Positions 1 to 9,576 of a stretch of DNA of 64,000 nucleotides are shown in pieces. Numbering within the stretch: position 1 is the stretch's first letter; every line of letters begins with the position of its first letter. The position numbers were made by a program, and so were the translations under genes. A model generated the notes under the pieces. That model saw nothing but the letters and a program-made list of their open reading frames with translations. It had not been told where the DNA came from and ran no database searches. Source of the stretch: an uncultured Polycyclovorans sp. (GTDB lineage Bacteria; Pseudomonadota; Gammaproteobacteria; Nevskiales; Nevskiaceae); contig CAKZHZ010000069.1 of the NCBI GenBank assembly GCA_936928855.1, positions 12,348-76,347 on the forward strand, given 5' to 3'.

Positions 1-511
1 ACGCCGCCACCGCGCGTGCGCTCAAAACACGAAAGTCACCGGTGTCTCGCGGGATCGCGACCCGTCGGCTGAGCCGCCCCATGAGGCGATAGAACACCGC
101 AGCCGTGGTGCGCTTGATCCAGGTTTCGCCATGGCGATGGCGCCGTCGCGCATACACCATGTCGTAGCCCGAGGCCGCCTTGTCGAGCAGGGCGGGAATC
201 AGCTCCGGCGGGTCCTGCAGATCGGCGTCGATGAGTACCGTCCAATCGCCATGGACATGGTCGAAGCCGGCGCTCATGGCCACTTCCTTGCCAAAGTTGC
301 GGGACAGCGTGAGCACCCCGATACGTGCATCCTCTGCGGCCAACGTCTGCAACGCAGCATCACTGCCATCATTGCTGCCGTCGTCGACGAACAGCACTTC
401 GGCATCGACAGACAGGCCATCCAACACGACGCGCAGCCGCTGCCAGAAGGCGTGCAGGCCCGCCACTTCGTTGTAGACCGGAACCAGAACACTGAGCTGG
501 GGATCAGCCAT
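1..511 (-). CDS. Glycosyltransferase family 2, DPM1/GtrB-like (3' part cut by window edge)
   Basis: This is a GT-A fold glycosyltransferase, probably moving a sugar from a nucleotide donor to a polyprenyl phosphate at the inner membrane. The first 170 residues are visible. A VDDGS nucleotide-binding motif lies at about 42-46, the DAD metal-binding motif at 95-97 is followed by LQDPPE, and DTGDFR near 157-161 is typical of the DPM1/GtrB/ArnC group. The ATG at 511 overlaps the end of the GtrA gene by 8 bases, so it is the third gene of a minus-strand operon. The C-terminal membrane anchor usual for GtrB would lie outside the window. The family is secure; the sugar is unknown. Confidence 0.9.
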   Translation of the reverse strand, partial: MADPQLSVLVPVYNEVAGLHAFWQRLRVVLDGLSVDAEVLFVDDGSNDGSDAALQTLAAEDARIGVLTLSRNFGKEVAMSAGFDHVHGDWTVLIDADLQDPPELIPALLDKAASGYDMVYARRRHRHGETWIKRTTAAVFYRLMGRLSRRVAIPRDTGDFRVLSARAVAA

Positions 512-899
512 GTGCGCGCACCTCTCCAAAAACCCAATGCCGCATCACCAGATAGTTCATCACCATGACCACCAGGGTCGCAGCCGCCTGTGACACCAGA
601 TAGTGCCAGCGCAGCCCGTGTACCCACAGCGCTACCAACATCGCGTTGACCCCGCAGCCGACCGCCAGCATCACTGCAAACCGGGGCACGCCGATCCGGT
701 GTGGGCGTCCGCTGCGGAAGGTGAACGCCCGATTGAGAACGTAGTTCACCACCGCTCCCAGCAGAAACCCGGCAACCGCTGCCGGCACCGGGGCCCAATC
801 CCCCCACTCGACCAGAGCGCTCATCAGCAGGTAATGCGCCAGCGTCGAGCCCCCGCCGACCCACAGGAACCGCCCGACGGGATGTCCGCTGCCGATCAT
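504..899 (-). CDS. GtrA family membrane protein (putative polyprenyl-linked sugar flippase)
   Basis: This 131-residue protein has about four hydrophobic helices. It carries the family's central NYVLNRAFTFRS stretch (about residues 53-64) and a second NYLVMRHWVF near the C-terminus. GtrA proteins are thought to flip lipid-linked sugars made by a GtrB-type transferase. The ATG overlaps the stop of the upstream DUF2298 gene by 4 bases, and its own end overlaps the GT2 start by 8 bases, so the three are probably co-translated. Family assignment is firm; the flippase role is family-level inference. Confidence 0.9.
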   Translation of the reverse strand: MIGSGHPVGRFLWVGGGSTLAHYLLMSALVEWGDWAPVPAAVAGFLLGAVVNYVLNRAFTFRSGRPHRIGVPRFAVMLAVGCGVNAMLVALWVHGLRWHYLVSQAAATLVVMVMNYLVMRHWVFGEVRAHG

Positions 900-2905
900 C
901 GCCGCGCCCAGACGCCGATGGGCCGATCACCGTCCCTCGCCAGTTCGTGCCAGTGAAAATCGGCGGAGAGCTGGGCCGAAAGCTTCGCATGATGCTCGCG
1001 GAGATCGCGTGCTTCGCGCGCACTCCACACGATGTAGTCCACCCGTTGCGCCCGCAGGTAGGGCAGCACGTCCTCCAGCCGCGCTTCGAACAGCGCGCGC
1101 TGGGCATCCCGGCGCTGCCAGATTTCCGGCAGCTGCCCCCGCCATGTCACCTCGTGCAGCGGCCATCCGAGCCACAGCGGCTTGCCGGCAAAGGCGCTGT
1201 AGGCACCACCGTTGTCATAGGCATCCTCCTTCAGGCGTTCAAGCACCACGCCTTCGGGCGCCGCACGCAGGAAGGAGATAATGGCGGTACCACCAGTATC
1301 CCGACGGTAGATGGCCTCCGCGTGCAGTTGCCCGAAGTCGCTGCGCGCCTCGGAACGCCAGTAGCCAACGATATCGGCGACGTACACCAACGTCGACGCC
1401 AGCGCCGCCACCGCCAGCAGCCGCACGCCACGTCGGGGACTTAGCAGAACGGCGGGCGCCACCCCCATCAAGGTTGCGGTCCAGATCCAGCCCCATCCCT
1501 TCATGGTGGTGTTGGTCCGCTCGTACTGCCCGCCCGACAGATCGTCCACATAGAACAACTCGGTGAGCAGCAGGGACACCGCCAACGCTGTCGCCACTGG
1601 CCAGGCCAGCATCCGCAGGCGGGGCGGCACTGCCGCTGCCAGCGCAAGTAGCAGCAGCACCGGCCCATGCAACACCAGAAAACCCACCCAGGGCGTGTGC
1701 TGCACGCCGCTCACCCACTGGAAGCCCGCTTCAAGACTCCGCTGGGAAAAGCCGGCCAGGAACGGCAACAGCACGAACAGGGTCGCCAGCCCGCCCAGCA
1801 CCAGCGCACGCAGCGCCGGCCACAACGCCGCCTGCCGGCGCCACTGCGGGCACTGCCATAGCGCCCAGACGCCGACGAGCAGCGCCTGCAGCGGAAACAC
1901 CCAGGTGTTGACCGCAAGGCACAGCGGCACCGTGGCGGCCAGCGCCGCCAGTCGCCTGTCCCGCTGTGCCGCCGTTGGCGCCTGGTGCACTGCCACCATC
2001 AGGGCCAGCGCCATCGCCAACAGCAAGAATCCCCCCAGGGGCGGGTGATAGTCCCCCACGTAATACTGATAGCCGAGGTTCTCCAACGGCAGATCCTGCC
2101 GCGCATGCTGCGGCGGCAGCCCGCCGGCGAACAGGCGTTCGGCCCAGTCCACGTTGATGCGCTGGTCAAAACCGCCGACAAAACGGGCGCTCGCCCACAT
2201 GCGGTCATTGGCGGTGGCAACCGCCGCCCCGTCGGGCGGATTCTCCACTACCAGCCGCGTCCACAGGCTGGCGCCAGTGCCGCCGACCGCCAGTGCCGCC
2301 AGCAGCAGTGTCGCGGGCAGACGCTGCAGGCCCAGACGTCTTGCCGTCTCCCAGCTCAGGGCCAGGGTCAGCGCCGGCAGCAGCACGAACGCGAGGTTGT
2401 AGGTCAGTCCCGGCGACAGCGCGAACCAGCGCCCCATCAGCGCCGCGGCATAGTGCTGCAAGGCGTAATAGAAATCGAAGGCATACGGTGGAAACCAGTG
2501 ATCGACCGGCGGCAGGCGCGCGCCATCCAGGTAGTTGACGATGAAGTACAGGTCGGTCACGCGTTCCGAAGTCGGGTAGATGCTGGGGAAGTTGAGCTTC
2601 CACGCCAGCCCCCAACCGACCGCCAGCAGGATCGGCAGGGCGGTCAGCGCCACCCGCGGATGGCGCAGGGCAGCCCGCTCGCGCCAGATCAGGCCGGCGG
2701 ACACCAGTCCGGTAAGCACCCCCAGGCCCCTGAGCGACCCGAGCCCGATCGCGTGCTCCACCGCAAACAACACAGTCACACCCGCCACCACGCCAACACT
2801 GAGCCCGAGCACCGGCGCTCCCGCCCACCGGCGCAGCCACAAGCCCAGCGCAAGGGCATGCACCGCCAGCAGCACCATCACGGTGAGAAGATGCAGAAAG
2901 GTCAT
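896..2905 (-). CDS. Large polytopic membrane protein, DUF2298/YYY-type (putative glycosyltransferase)
   Basis: This is a 669-residue protein with many hydrophobic helices. Tyrosine-rich loops (DFYYALQHY near 145, YQYYVGDYHPP near 285) recall DUF2298 (Chlor_Arch_YYY) proteins, which resemble GT-C lipid-dependent glycosyltransferases. It is the first gene of an overlapping trio with GtrA and GT2, which fits a job as the acceptor-specific enzyme that uses the flipped lipid-sugar in the periplasm. A possible ribosome site (GGGAG) lies just before the ATG. The similarity is judged from motifs and topology only, and the substrate is unknown. Confidence 0.65.
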   Translation of the reverse strand: MTFLHLLTVMVLLAVHALALGLWLRRWAGAPVLGLSVGVVAGVTVLFAVEHAIGLGSLRGLGVLTGLVSAGLIWRERAALRHPRVALTALPILLAVGWGLAWKLNFPSIYPTSERVTDLYFIVNYLDGARLPPVDHWFPPYAFDFYYALQHYAAALMGRWFALSPGLTYNLAFVLLPALTLALSWETARRLGLQRLPATLLLAALAVGGTGASLWTRLVVENPPDGAAVATANDRMWASARFVGGFDQRINVDWAERLFAGGLPPQHARQDLPLENLGYQYYVGDYHPPLGGFLLLAMALALMVAVHQAPTAAQRDRRLAALAATVPLCLAVNTWVFPLQALLVGVWALWQCPQWRRQAALWPALRALVLGGLATLFVLLPFLAGFSQRSLEAGFQWVSGVQHTPWVGFLVLHGPVLLLLALAAAVPPRLRMLAWPVATALAVSLLLTELFYVDDLSGGQYERTNTTMKGWGWIWTATLMGVAPAVLLSPRRGVRLLAVAALASTLVYVADIVGYWRSEARSDFGQLHAEAIYRRDTGGTAIISFLRAAPEGVVLERLKEDAYDNGGAYSAFAGKPLWLGWPLHEVTWRGQLPEIWQRRDAQRALFEARLEDVLPYLRAQRVDYIVWSAREARDLREHHAKLSAQLSADFHWHELARDGDRPIGVWARR

Positions 2906-2969
2906 GATGTGGTTGTTCTCCCGGGCGCAAGCTTACTGGAAGCCCCGCCAGTGCCGAACCGACGGGCAC

Positions 2970-3000
2970 AAAAAAGCCGGGACCCCAAAGGGTCCCGGCC
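2970..3000 (-). terminator. Rho-independent terminator after groEL
   Basis: On the minus strand a 10-bp GC stem (GCCGGGACCC / GGGTCCCGGC) with a TTTG loop is followed by TTTTTT. It sits 30 bases after the groEL stop and separates the chaperonin operon from the glycosylation operon. Confidence 0.93.
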
Positions 3001-3029
3001 TGCGGCGAACCGCTGCGGGCAGCGACGGC

Positions 3030-4685
<1,656 letters not shown>

Positions 4686-4707
4686 TCAGTAGGGGGTGGG
4701 CGGCGGA

Positions 4708-4995
4708 TCAGGCGAACACGGCCATGATGTCGTCTTCGCGCAGGACCACGAGGTCCTGGCCATCGACCTTCACTTCGGTGCCGGAATACTTGCCGATCAG
4801 CACCTTGTCGCCGACCTTGACGTCGACCGCGTGGGTCTTGCCGTCGTCGGTGCGTTTCCCGGTGCCCACGGCGATGACTTCGGCCTTGAGGGGCTTTTCC
4901 GCGGCGGAATCCGGAATCAGGATGCCACCGGCGGACTTCTTCTCTTCTTCCAGACGCTTCACGATCACGCGGTCGTGCAACGGACGCAGACTCAT
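4708..4995 (-). CDS. groES: Co-chaperonin GroES (10 kDa)
   Basis: This 95-residue co-chaperonin caps the GroEL cavity. The N-terminal [16 protein letters not shown] strand and the mobile-loop region ([13 protein letters not shown], about 18-30) are canonical, as is the C-terminal DIMAVFA. It is the first gene of the heat-shock operon. Its start lies about 75 bases downstream of the CIRCE-like inverted repeat. Confidence 0.99.
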   Translation of the reverse strand: MSLRPLHDRVIVKRLEEEKKSAGGILIPDSAAEKPLKAEVIAVGTGKRTDDGKTHAVDVKVGDKVLIGKYSGTEVKVDGQDLVVLREDDIMAVFA

Positions 4996-5070
4996 AACAG
5001 TTCTCCCGATAGGACAAAGACTAGGGTTAGGCTCCAGCGCGACTATCCAGGGGGTTCTCAGACCTTCCTG

Positions 5071-5097
5071 TTAGCACTCGCATGCAGAGGCTGCTAA
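5071..5097 (-). promoter_or_regulatory. CIRCE-like operator (HrcA site) upstream of groES
   Basis: The plus strand reads TTAGCACTC, then exactly 9 bases, then GGCTGCTAA. The CIRCE consensus is TTAGCACTC-N9-GAGTGCTAA: the left arm is perfect and the right arm differs at 2 of 9 positions. It lies immediately downstream of the predicted -10 box, where HrcA would block initiation. Confidence 0.8.
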
Positions 5098-5126
5098 TTG
5101 TTGAGGGTGACCCGCCGGCTTTCAAG
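5097..5126 (-). promoter_or_regulatory. groES promoter with possible sigma-70 / sigma-32 overlap
   Basis: On the minus strand TTGAAA (5125-5120) and AACAAT (5102-5097) are spaced 17 bases, a reasonable sigma-70 pair. The same -35 read as CTTGAAA is the sigma-32 -35 consensus, with a weaker CCC-containing -10 (5107-5100) 12 bases further on. The sigma-70 -10 abuts the CIRCE-like repeat. Confidence 0.6.
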
Positions 5127-5204
5127 GGGTCGCCGATGAATTTTTGGTGGCGCCTCCTCCGGCTGTCGCCAGGGCCAACCGGTTCGACATCTGCCGCGCG
5201 TATG

Positions 5205-5220
5205 CTGACTACCTAGTCAG
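5205..5220. promoter_or_regulatory. 16-bp palindrome upstream of the thiolase gene (candidate repressor operator)
   Basis: CTGACTA-CC-TAGTCAG is a perfect inverted repeat with 7-bp arms. It lies 38 bases before the thiolase ATG and directly follows a -10-like TATGCT (5201-5206). The position suits a repressor such as a TetR-family fatty-acid regulator. The regulator is unknown and none is encoded next to it. Confidence 0.45.
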
Positions 5221-5258
5221 ACTCCGGTCTGCCCCTTCACCTATTCAAGGAGCGTTTC

Positions 5259-6539
5259 ATGGCACAGGCCCGCAAAGTCGCCATCCTCGGTGGCGCCCGC
5301 ATTCCCTTCGCCCGGTCCAACACCGCCTACGCCACCCAGTCCAACCAGGCCATGCTCACCGCCGCCCTCAAGGGCGTGGTCGACAAGTTCCAGCTGCATG
5401 GCGAACGCATCGGCGAAGTGGCCGCCGGCGCCGTGCTCAAGCATTCGCGGGATTTCAACCTGACCCGCGAGTCGGTGCTGTCGTCCGGCCTGGCGCCGGA
5501 AACCTCCGCCTTCGACGTCCAGCAGGCCTGCGGCACGGGGCTGGAAGCCGCCATCAACATCGGTAACAAGATCGCGCTGGGACAGATCGACTCCGGCATC
5601 GCCGGCGGTGTCGACACCACCTCGGATGCCCCCATTGCGGTCAACGACCGCCTGCGCAAGATCCTGCTGGAGGCCAATCGCGCCAAGACCACCGGCCAAC
5701 GCCTGGCGGCCATCGCCAAGTTCCGTCCCTCCATGCTGGCGCCGGCCATCCCGACCAATGGCGAGCCGCGCACCCGCAAGAGCATGGGCCAGCACTGCGA
5801 ACTGATGGCCCAGGAATGGAAGATCAGCCGCGAAGACCAGGACCAGCTTGCCTATGAAAGCCACCAGAAGGCCGCCAACGCCTACGCCGCCGGCTTCTAC
5901 GGCGACCTCATCGTGCCGTTCTCCGGCCTGGAGCGCGACAACAACCTGCGCGAGAACCTGACGCTGGAGAAGCTGGCCTCGCTGGGACTGGCCTTCGATC
6001 GCAAATCCGGCAAGGGCACCCTGTCGGCAGGCAACTCCACCCCGCTCACCGACGGCGCCTCCGCCGTGATGCTGGCCTCCGACGAGTGGGCCAAGGCGCA
6101 TGGACTCAAAGTGCAGGCCTACCTCACACACGCGGAAACGGCGGCGGTGGATTTCGCCAGTGGCAAGGAAGGCCTGTTGATGGCGCCTGCCTACGCCGTA
6201 CCGCGCATGCTGGCGCGGGCCGGCATCAAGCTTCAGGACTTCGACTTCTATGAAATCCACGAAGCCTTCGCCGCCCAGGTGCTGTGCACGCTGAAAGCCT
6301 GGGAGGATCCGCGCTTCTGCAAGGACCGCCTCGGCCTCGACAAGCCGCTGGGCAGCATCGACCGCAGCAAGATGAATGTCCGCGGCGGTTCGCTCGCGGT
6401 AGGGCATCCGTTCGCCGCCACCGGCGGCCGCATCATCGCCACCCTGGCGAAGATCATCGACGAGGCCGGCGGTGGTCGCGGACTGATCTCGATCTGTGCT
6501 GCGGGCGGCGTCGGCGTCACGGCCATCGTCGAGAAATAA
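5259..6539 (+). CDS. Acetyl-CoA C-acyltransferase (thiolase), FadI-like
   Basis: This 426-residue thiolase cleaves 3-ketoacyl-CoA in beta-oxidation or condenses acetyl-CoA. The nucleophile is Cys91 in QQACGTG. The catalytic His lies in EIHEAF and in GGSLAVGHPFAATG (about 383), and the second Cys is about 413 in ICAAGGVG. The CAAGG form and overall alignment resemble FadI rather than AtoB. An AAGGAG ribosome site precedes the ATG. It is a single-gene unit between a palindromic operator and a terminator, with no FadJ-type partner beside it, so chain-length preference is unresolved. Confidence 0.93.
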   Translation: MAQARKVAILGGARIPFARSNTAYATQSNQAMLTAALKGVVDKFQLHGERIGEVAAGAVLKHSRDFNLTRESVLSSGLAPETSAFDVQQACGTGLEAAINIGNKIALGQIDSGIAGGVDTTSDAPIAVNDRLRKILLEANRAKTTGQRLAAIAKFRPSMLAPAIPTNGEPRTRKSMGQHCELMAQEWKISREDQDQLAYESHQKAANAYAAGFYGDLIVPFSGLERDNNLRENLTLEKLASLGLAFDRKSGKGTLSAGNSTPLTDGASAVMLASDEWAKAHGLKVQAYLTHAETAAVDFASGKEGLLMAPAYAVPRMLARAGIKLQDFDFYEIHEAFAAQVLCTLKAWEDPRFCKDRLGLDKPLGSIDRSKMNVRGGSLAVGHPFAATGGRIIATLAKIIDEAGGGRGLISICAAGGVGVTAIVEK

Positions 6540-6558
6540 GGCTCGCACGACCTCAAGA

Positions 6559-6584
6559 ACACCCCGGCTCCCCGGGGTGTTTTT
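6559..6584 (+). terminator. Rho-independent terminator after the thiolase gene
   Basis: ACACCCCGG-CTC-CCGGGGTGT forms a strong stem followed by TTTTT, 20 bases after the thiolase stop. Confidence 0.92.
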
Positions 6585-6649
6585 CGTTGACACCGCCGCC
6601 CTCGCGCATGCGGCGGTACACTGCCGCCTCCGCCCGCCCGGACTTCGCC

Positions 6650-7618
6650 ATGCACCGCACCCTCGGCGTGTTGATGGACCCTATCGGGGCCATCAAACCC
6701 TACAAGGACACCACCCTGCACCTGATGCTCGCAGCACAGGCCCGGGGCTGGTCCCTGCGTTACTACGAGATGGGCGACCTCTGGGTTCGTGACGGCGAGG
6801 CGCTGGGCCGTGGCCGACCACTCACCGTCCGCGATGATCGCGAGGACTGGTTCAGCCTCGGGGACCCCACCGTATCGCCACTGGGCCAGCTCGACGCCCT
6901 GCTGATGCGCAAGGACCCCCCGTTCGACCTCGACTACATCGCCGCCACCTACACCCTGGAACTGGCCGAAGCGCAGGGATGCCGGGTGGTCAACCGCCCC
7001 GCCGCACTGCGGGACTGCAACGAGAAGTTCTTCATCACCCAGTTTCCGCAGTGCTGCGCCCCCACCCTGATTGCCCGCGACCCGGCGGTGCTGCGCGCCT
7101 TTCATGCGGAGCAGGGCGACATCATCCTGAAACCGCTGGACGGCATGGGCGGCAGCGGCATCTTCCGGGTCGGCCCGGACGGATTGAACCTGGGCGCTGT
7201 GATCGAGAGTCTGACCGAGGGACGCCACCTGATCATGGCGCAACGCTACCTGCCCGCGATCACCGAGGGCGACAAACGCATCCTGATGGTGAACGGCGAG
7301 CCCATTCCCTACTGCCTGGCGCGCATCCCGATGGCCGGTGAAACCCGCGGCAATCTGGCGGCTGGTGGCAGCGGCCGTCCACAGCCGCTCAGTGACCATG
7401 ACCGCTGGATCGCCGCCCAGGTAGGGCCGGCGCTGAAGGCGCGCGGGCTCCTTTTCGTCGGCCTCGACGTCATTGGTGAACACCTCACCGAGATCAACGT
7501 GACCTCCCCCACCTGCGCACGCGAAATCGATGCGGCCTACCAACAGGACATTGGCGGACAGCTGATGGCTGCCATTGAGTCATCCCTTTCACAGGCGCCT
7601 GCCGACAGCCTGCCCTGA
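6650..7618 (+). CDS. gshB: Glutathione synthetase
   Basis: This enzyme joins gamma-glutamylcysteine and glycine with ATP, the last step of glutathione synthesis. It has 322 residues (E. coli GshB has 316). The N-terminus LGVLMDPI, the ATP-grasp glycine loop (KPLDGMGGSGIFR, about 160-172) and the C-terminal EINVTSPTCAREID are diagnostic. The ATG at 6650 matches the family N-terminus; an in-frame extension upstream would run into the thiolase terminator. The apbE ATG shares one base with its TGA. Several GST genes later in the window would use its product. Confidence 0.97.
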   Translation: MHRTLGVLMDPIGAIKPYKDTTLHLMLAAQARGWSLRYYEMGDLWVRDGEALGRGRPLTVRDDREDWFSLGDPTVSPLGQLDALLMRKDPPFDLDYIAATYTLELAEAQGCRVVNRPAALRDCNEKFFITQFPQCCAPTLIARDPAVLRAFHAEQGDIILKPLDGMGGSGIFRVGPDGLNLGAVIESLTEGRHLIMAQRYLPAITEGDKRILMVNGEPIPYCLARIPMAGETRGNLAAGGSGRPQPLSDHDRWIAAQVGPALKARGLLFVGLDVIGEHLTEINVTSPTCAREIDAAYQQDIGGQLMAAIESSLSQAPADSLP

Positions 7619-8688
7619 TGGATCCCCGACTCAAGCAGTTCGGCAGACGAGCCCTCACCGGGCTGCTGATGGTGGCGCTCTTCGCCTGGCTGGCACAGCG
7701 CAACCCGGCCGAAGGGCGCGTGCTCACCCGCGACCTGGTGGGCCTGGGCACCCTGGTCACCGTGACCCTGTGGCTGAGCCCCGCCCAGGACGAGGCCGAC
7801 GCGCACGCCGCGCTGGATGACCTGGCCACCTGGCTGCCCAGCTTTGAGCACCGCTGGAGCGTGCTGGGGGACAGCGCACTGGCATCGTTGAACCGGCAAC
7901 TCGCCGCGGGCGAGGCCATCACCGTCCCGCCACCGATGCGGCCCTTGTTTGCCCGGGCCGCAGAGATAAGCGAACGCACCGAAGGCCGCTTCGACGCCCG
8001 GGTCGGCGCTCTGGTAGCGCAATGGCGCTTTCAGGACCAGACCGCCTTCCCTGACCGCCCTCCCGAAACGGCGGCCCTGGCGCCGCCACTCGCGGCCCTG
8101 GCGGCAGCCCCGGCCTTGACCGCTGGACCGACCTGGGGCCCGGCACCCGGCGTGCAGCTGGACTTCGGCGGCATTGCCAAGGGTCAGGCCGCGCGCGCCA
8201 TTGCCGACCGGCTGATCGGCGCCGGCTTCCCCAACCTGATCGTCAACCTCGGTGGCAATGTCCAGGCTGCAGGCCATAAGGGCCCGCAGCCCTGGCGCAT
8301 CGGCATCCGCCATCCGCGCCCCGCGGAGGGCACGCAGCAGATGCTCGCCCTGCTGCCGACCTCGGCACAGGAGGCCATCATCACCAGTGGCGACTACGAA
8401 CGGTATTTCCTGCACCGGGGGCGGCGCTACCATCATCTGCTGGATCCGCGCACCGGCCAGCCGGCACGGGGCCTGCAATCCGTCACCGTGGTGACCGATG
8501 ACCCGATCCTCGGAGATGCCGCCAGCACCGCCCTGTTTGTGGCGGGCCCCGCGTGGCCGGACACCGCCGCCGCACTGGGGCTCGATCAGGTGCTGGTGGT
8601 GACAGACGATGGACGTATCCAGGCCACCGCCGCCCTCGCGGACCGTCTGGTCCTGCCGGATGGCGTCACCCTGGAGCGCTTGCCGTGA
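7618..8688 (+). CDS. apbE: FAD:protein FMN transferase (ApbE)
   Basis: ApbE enzymes attach FMN covalently to Ser/Thr of exported redox proteins. This 356-residue protein has an N-terminal hydrophobic segment (about 12-27), so it is periplasmic or membrane-anchored. Family motifs are LDFGGIAKGQAA (about 180-191), NLGGN, SGDYERYF and HHLLDPRTGQP. Its ATG overlaps the gshB stop by one base, and the next gene starts inside its stop codon. No flavinylated target such as NqrC or RnfG is visible in the window. Confidence 0.93.
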   Translation: MDPRLKQFGRRALTGLLMVALFAWLAQRNPAEGRVLTRDLVGLGTLVTVTLWLSPAQDEADAHAALDDLATWLPSFEHRWSVLGDSALASLNRQLAAGEAITVPPPMRPLFARAAEISERTEGRFDARVGALVAQWRFQDQTAFPDRPPETAALAPPLAALAAAPALTAGPTWGPAPGVQLDFGGIAKGQAARAIADRLIGAGFPNLIVNLGGNVQAAGHKGPQPWRIGIRHPRPAEGTQQMLALLPTSAQEAIITSGDYERYFLHRGRRYHHLLDPRTGQPARGLQSVTVVTDDPILGDAASTALFVAGPAWPDTAAALGLDQVLVVTDDGRIQATAALADRLVLPDGVTLERLP

Positions 8689-9041
8689 GCGCCGCCGACC
8701 GCGTGCTGCTGATCGTCCTGTGTGGGCTGCTCGGGGGGATCTATGCCGCGCTATGGCAGCCGGCCCACCCTGCCGACACGGCCGAGGTTCGCGTCGACGG
8801 CACGCCGGCGCACACCCTTGATCTGCGCATCGATCAGATCCTGAAGGTCGAGGGCACACGCGGCCTCAGCACGGTCGCGGTATCAGCAGGGCGCGTGCGC
8901 TTCCTCGACAGCCCCTGTCGCAACCGCATCTGCATTCACAGTGGCTGGTTGTCCCATGCCGGCGACGGTGCCGCTTGTGTTCCCAACCGGGTGTCGATCA
9001 GCCTCGTTGGCAAGAACGGCGTGGACAGTGTCGCATTCTGA
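8685..9041 (+). CDS. NusG domain II-type membrane-anchored protein
   Basis: This 118-residue protein has one N-terminal hydrophobic helix (about 6-25) followed by a small beta domain. The cysteine pattern CRNRICIHSGWL ... GAACVPNRV near 83-107 is the signature of NusG_II (PF07009) proteins. They are unrelated to transcription factor NusG in role and accompany Gx-type membrane proteins. The GTG at 8685 overlaps the apbE TGA (GTGA). The gene sits between apbE and the Gx transporter. The biochemical role is unknown; an extracytoplasmic redox role is inference. Confidence 0.8.
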   Translation: MSAADRVLLIVLCGLLGGIYAALWQPAHPADTAEVRVDGTPAHTLDLRIDQILKVEGTRGLSTVAVSAGRVRFLDSPCRNRICIHSGWLSHAGDGAACVPNRVSISLVGKNGVDSVAF

Positions 9042-9576
9042 TCCGGCCCGCCACCGCGACCGGTTGATCGCCGGATTTGCCGGCATCGCCATCCTCATCC
9101 ACCTGCTGGAGTCCGGCATCCCGTCACCCATCCCCGGCATCAAACCCGGGCTGGCCAACGTCATCACCCTGGTCGTGCTGGCGCGCTACGGATTGGGCAT
9201 GGCCATCTGGGTCAATGGACTCCGAGTATTGGTATCGAGCCTGCTGGTCGGCAGCTTTCTTGCCCCCGGTTTCTGGCTGTCAGCGGCCGGCGCCGGGTTC
9301 AGCCTGGCGGCGCTGACCCTCGGCGTCGCCTGGAATCACCTGATGCCGCGCGGAAGACTTTCGGTCATGGGCTTGTCGCTGCTGTCGTCCGTGGCCCACA
9401 TCGGCGGCCAGTTCCTGCTCGCCTGGGGCTGGTTCGTGCCACACCCCGGCCTGCTGCACCTGCTGCCACCGCTGCTCACGGCGGCCCTGCTGCTGGGCCT
9501 TGTCACCGGCGGCATCGCCCGCGCACTGCTGGCACGGCTGCCCGAAACCCCGGGGACCGCTACACTGCCCCCATGA
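9028..9576 (+). CDS. Gx transporter / heptaprenyl diphosphate synthase component I family membrane protein
   Basis: This 182-residue membrane protein has about five hydrophobic helices and the family's GIKPGLANVITL motif near 38-49. Such proteins (PF07456) are often annotated as heptaprenyl diphosphate synthase subunit I but look like small ECF-type transporters. They are commonly found with NusG-II proteins. The GTG at 9028 lies 14 bases inside the preceding gene. A longer in-frame start at 8941 would read through that coding sequence and gives no family residues, so I reject it. The transported molecule is unknown. Confidence 0.75.
   Translation: MSHSDPARHRDRLIAGFAGIAILIHLLESGIPSPIPGIKPGLANVITLVVLARYGLGMAIWVNGLRVLVSSLLVGSFLAPGFWLSAAGAGFSLAALTLGVAWNHLMPRGRLSVMGLSLLSSVAHIGGQFLLAWGWFVPHPGLLHLLPPLLTAALLLGLVTGGIARALLARLPETPGTATLPP

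Noticed and set aside
5241..6593. 450-codon minus-strand frame opposite the thiolase
   Set aside because: Runs through the thiolase terminator and operator region and has no domain; a shadow of GC-rich codon bias.
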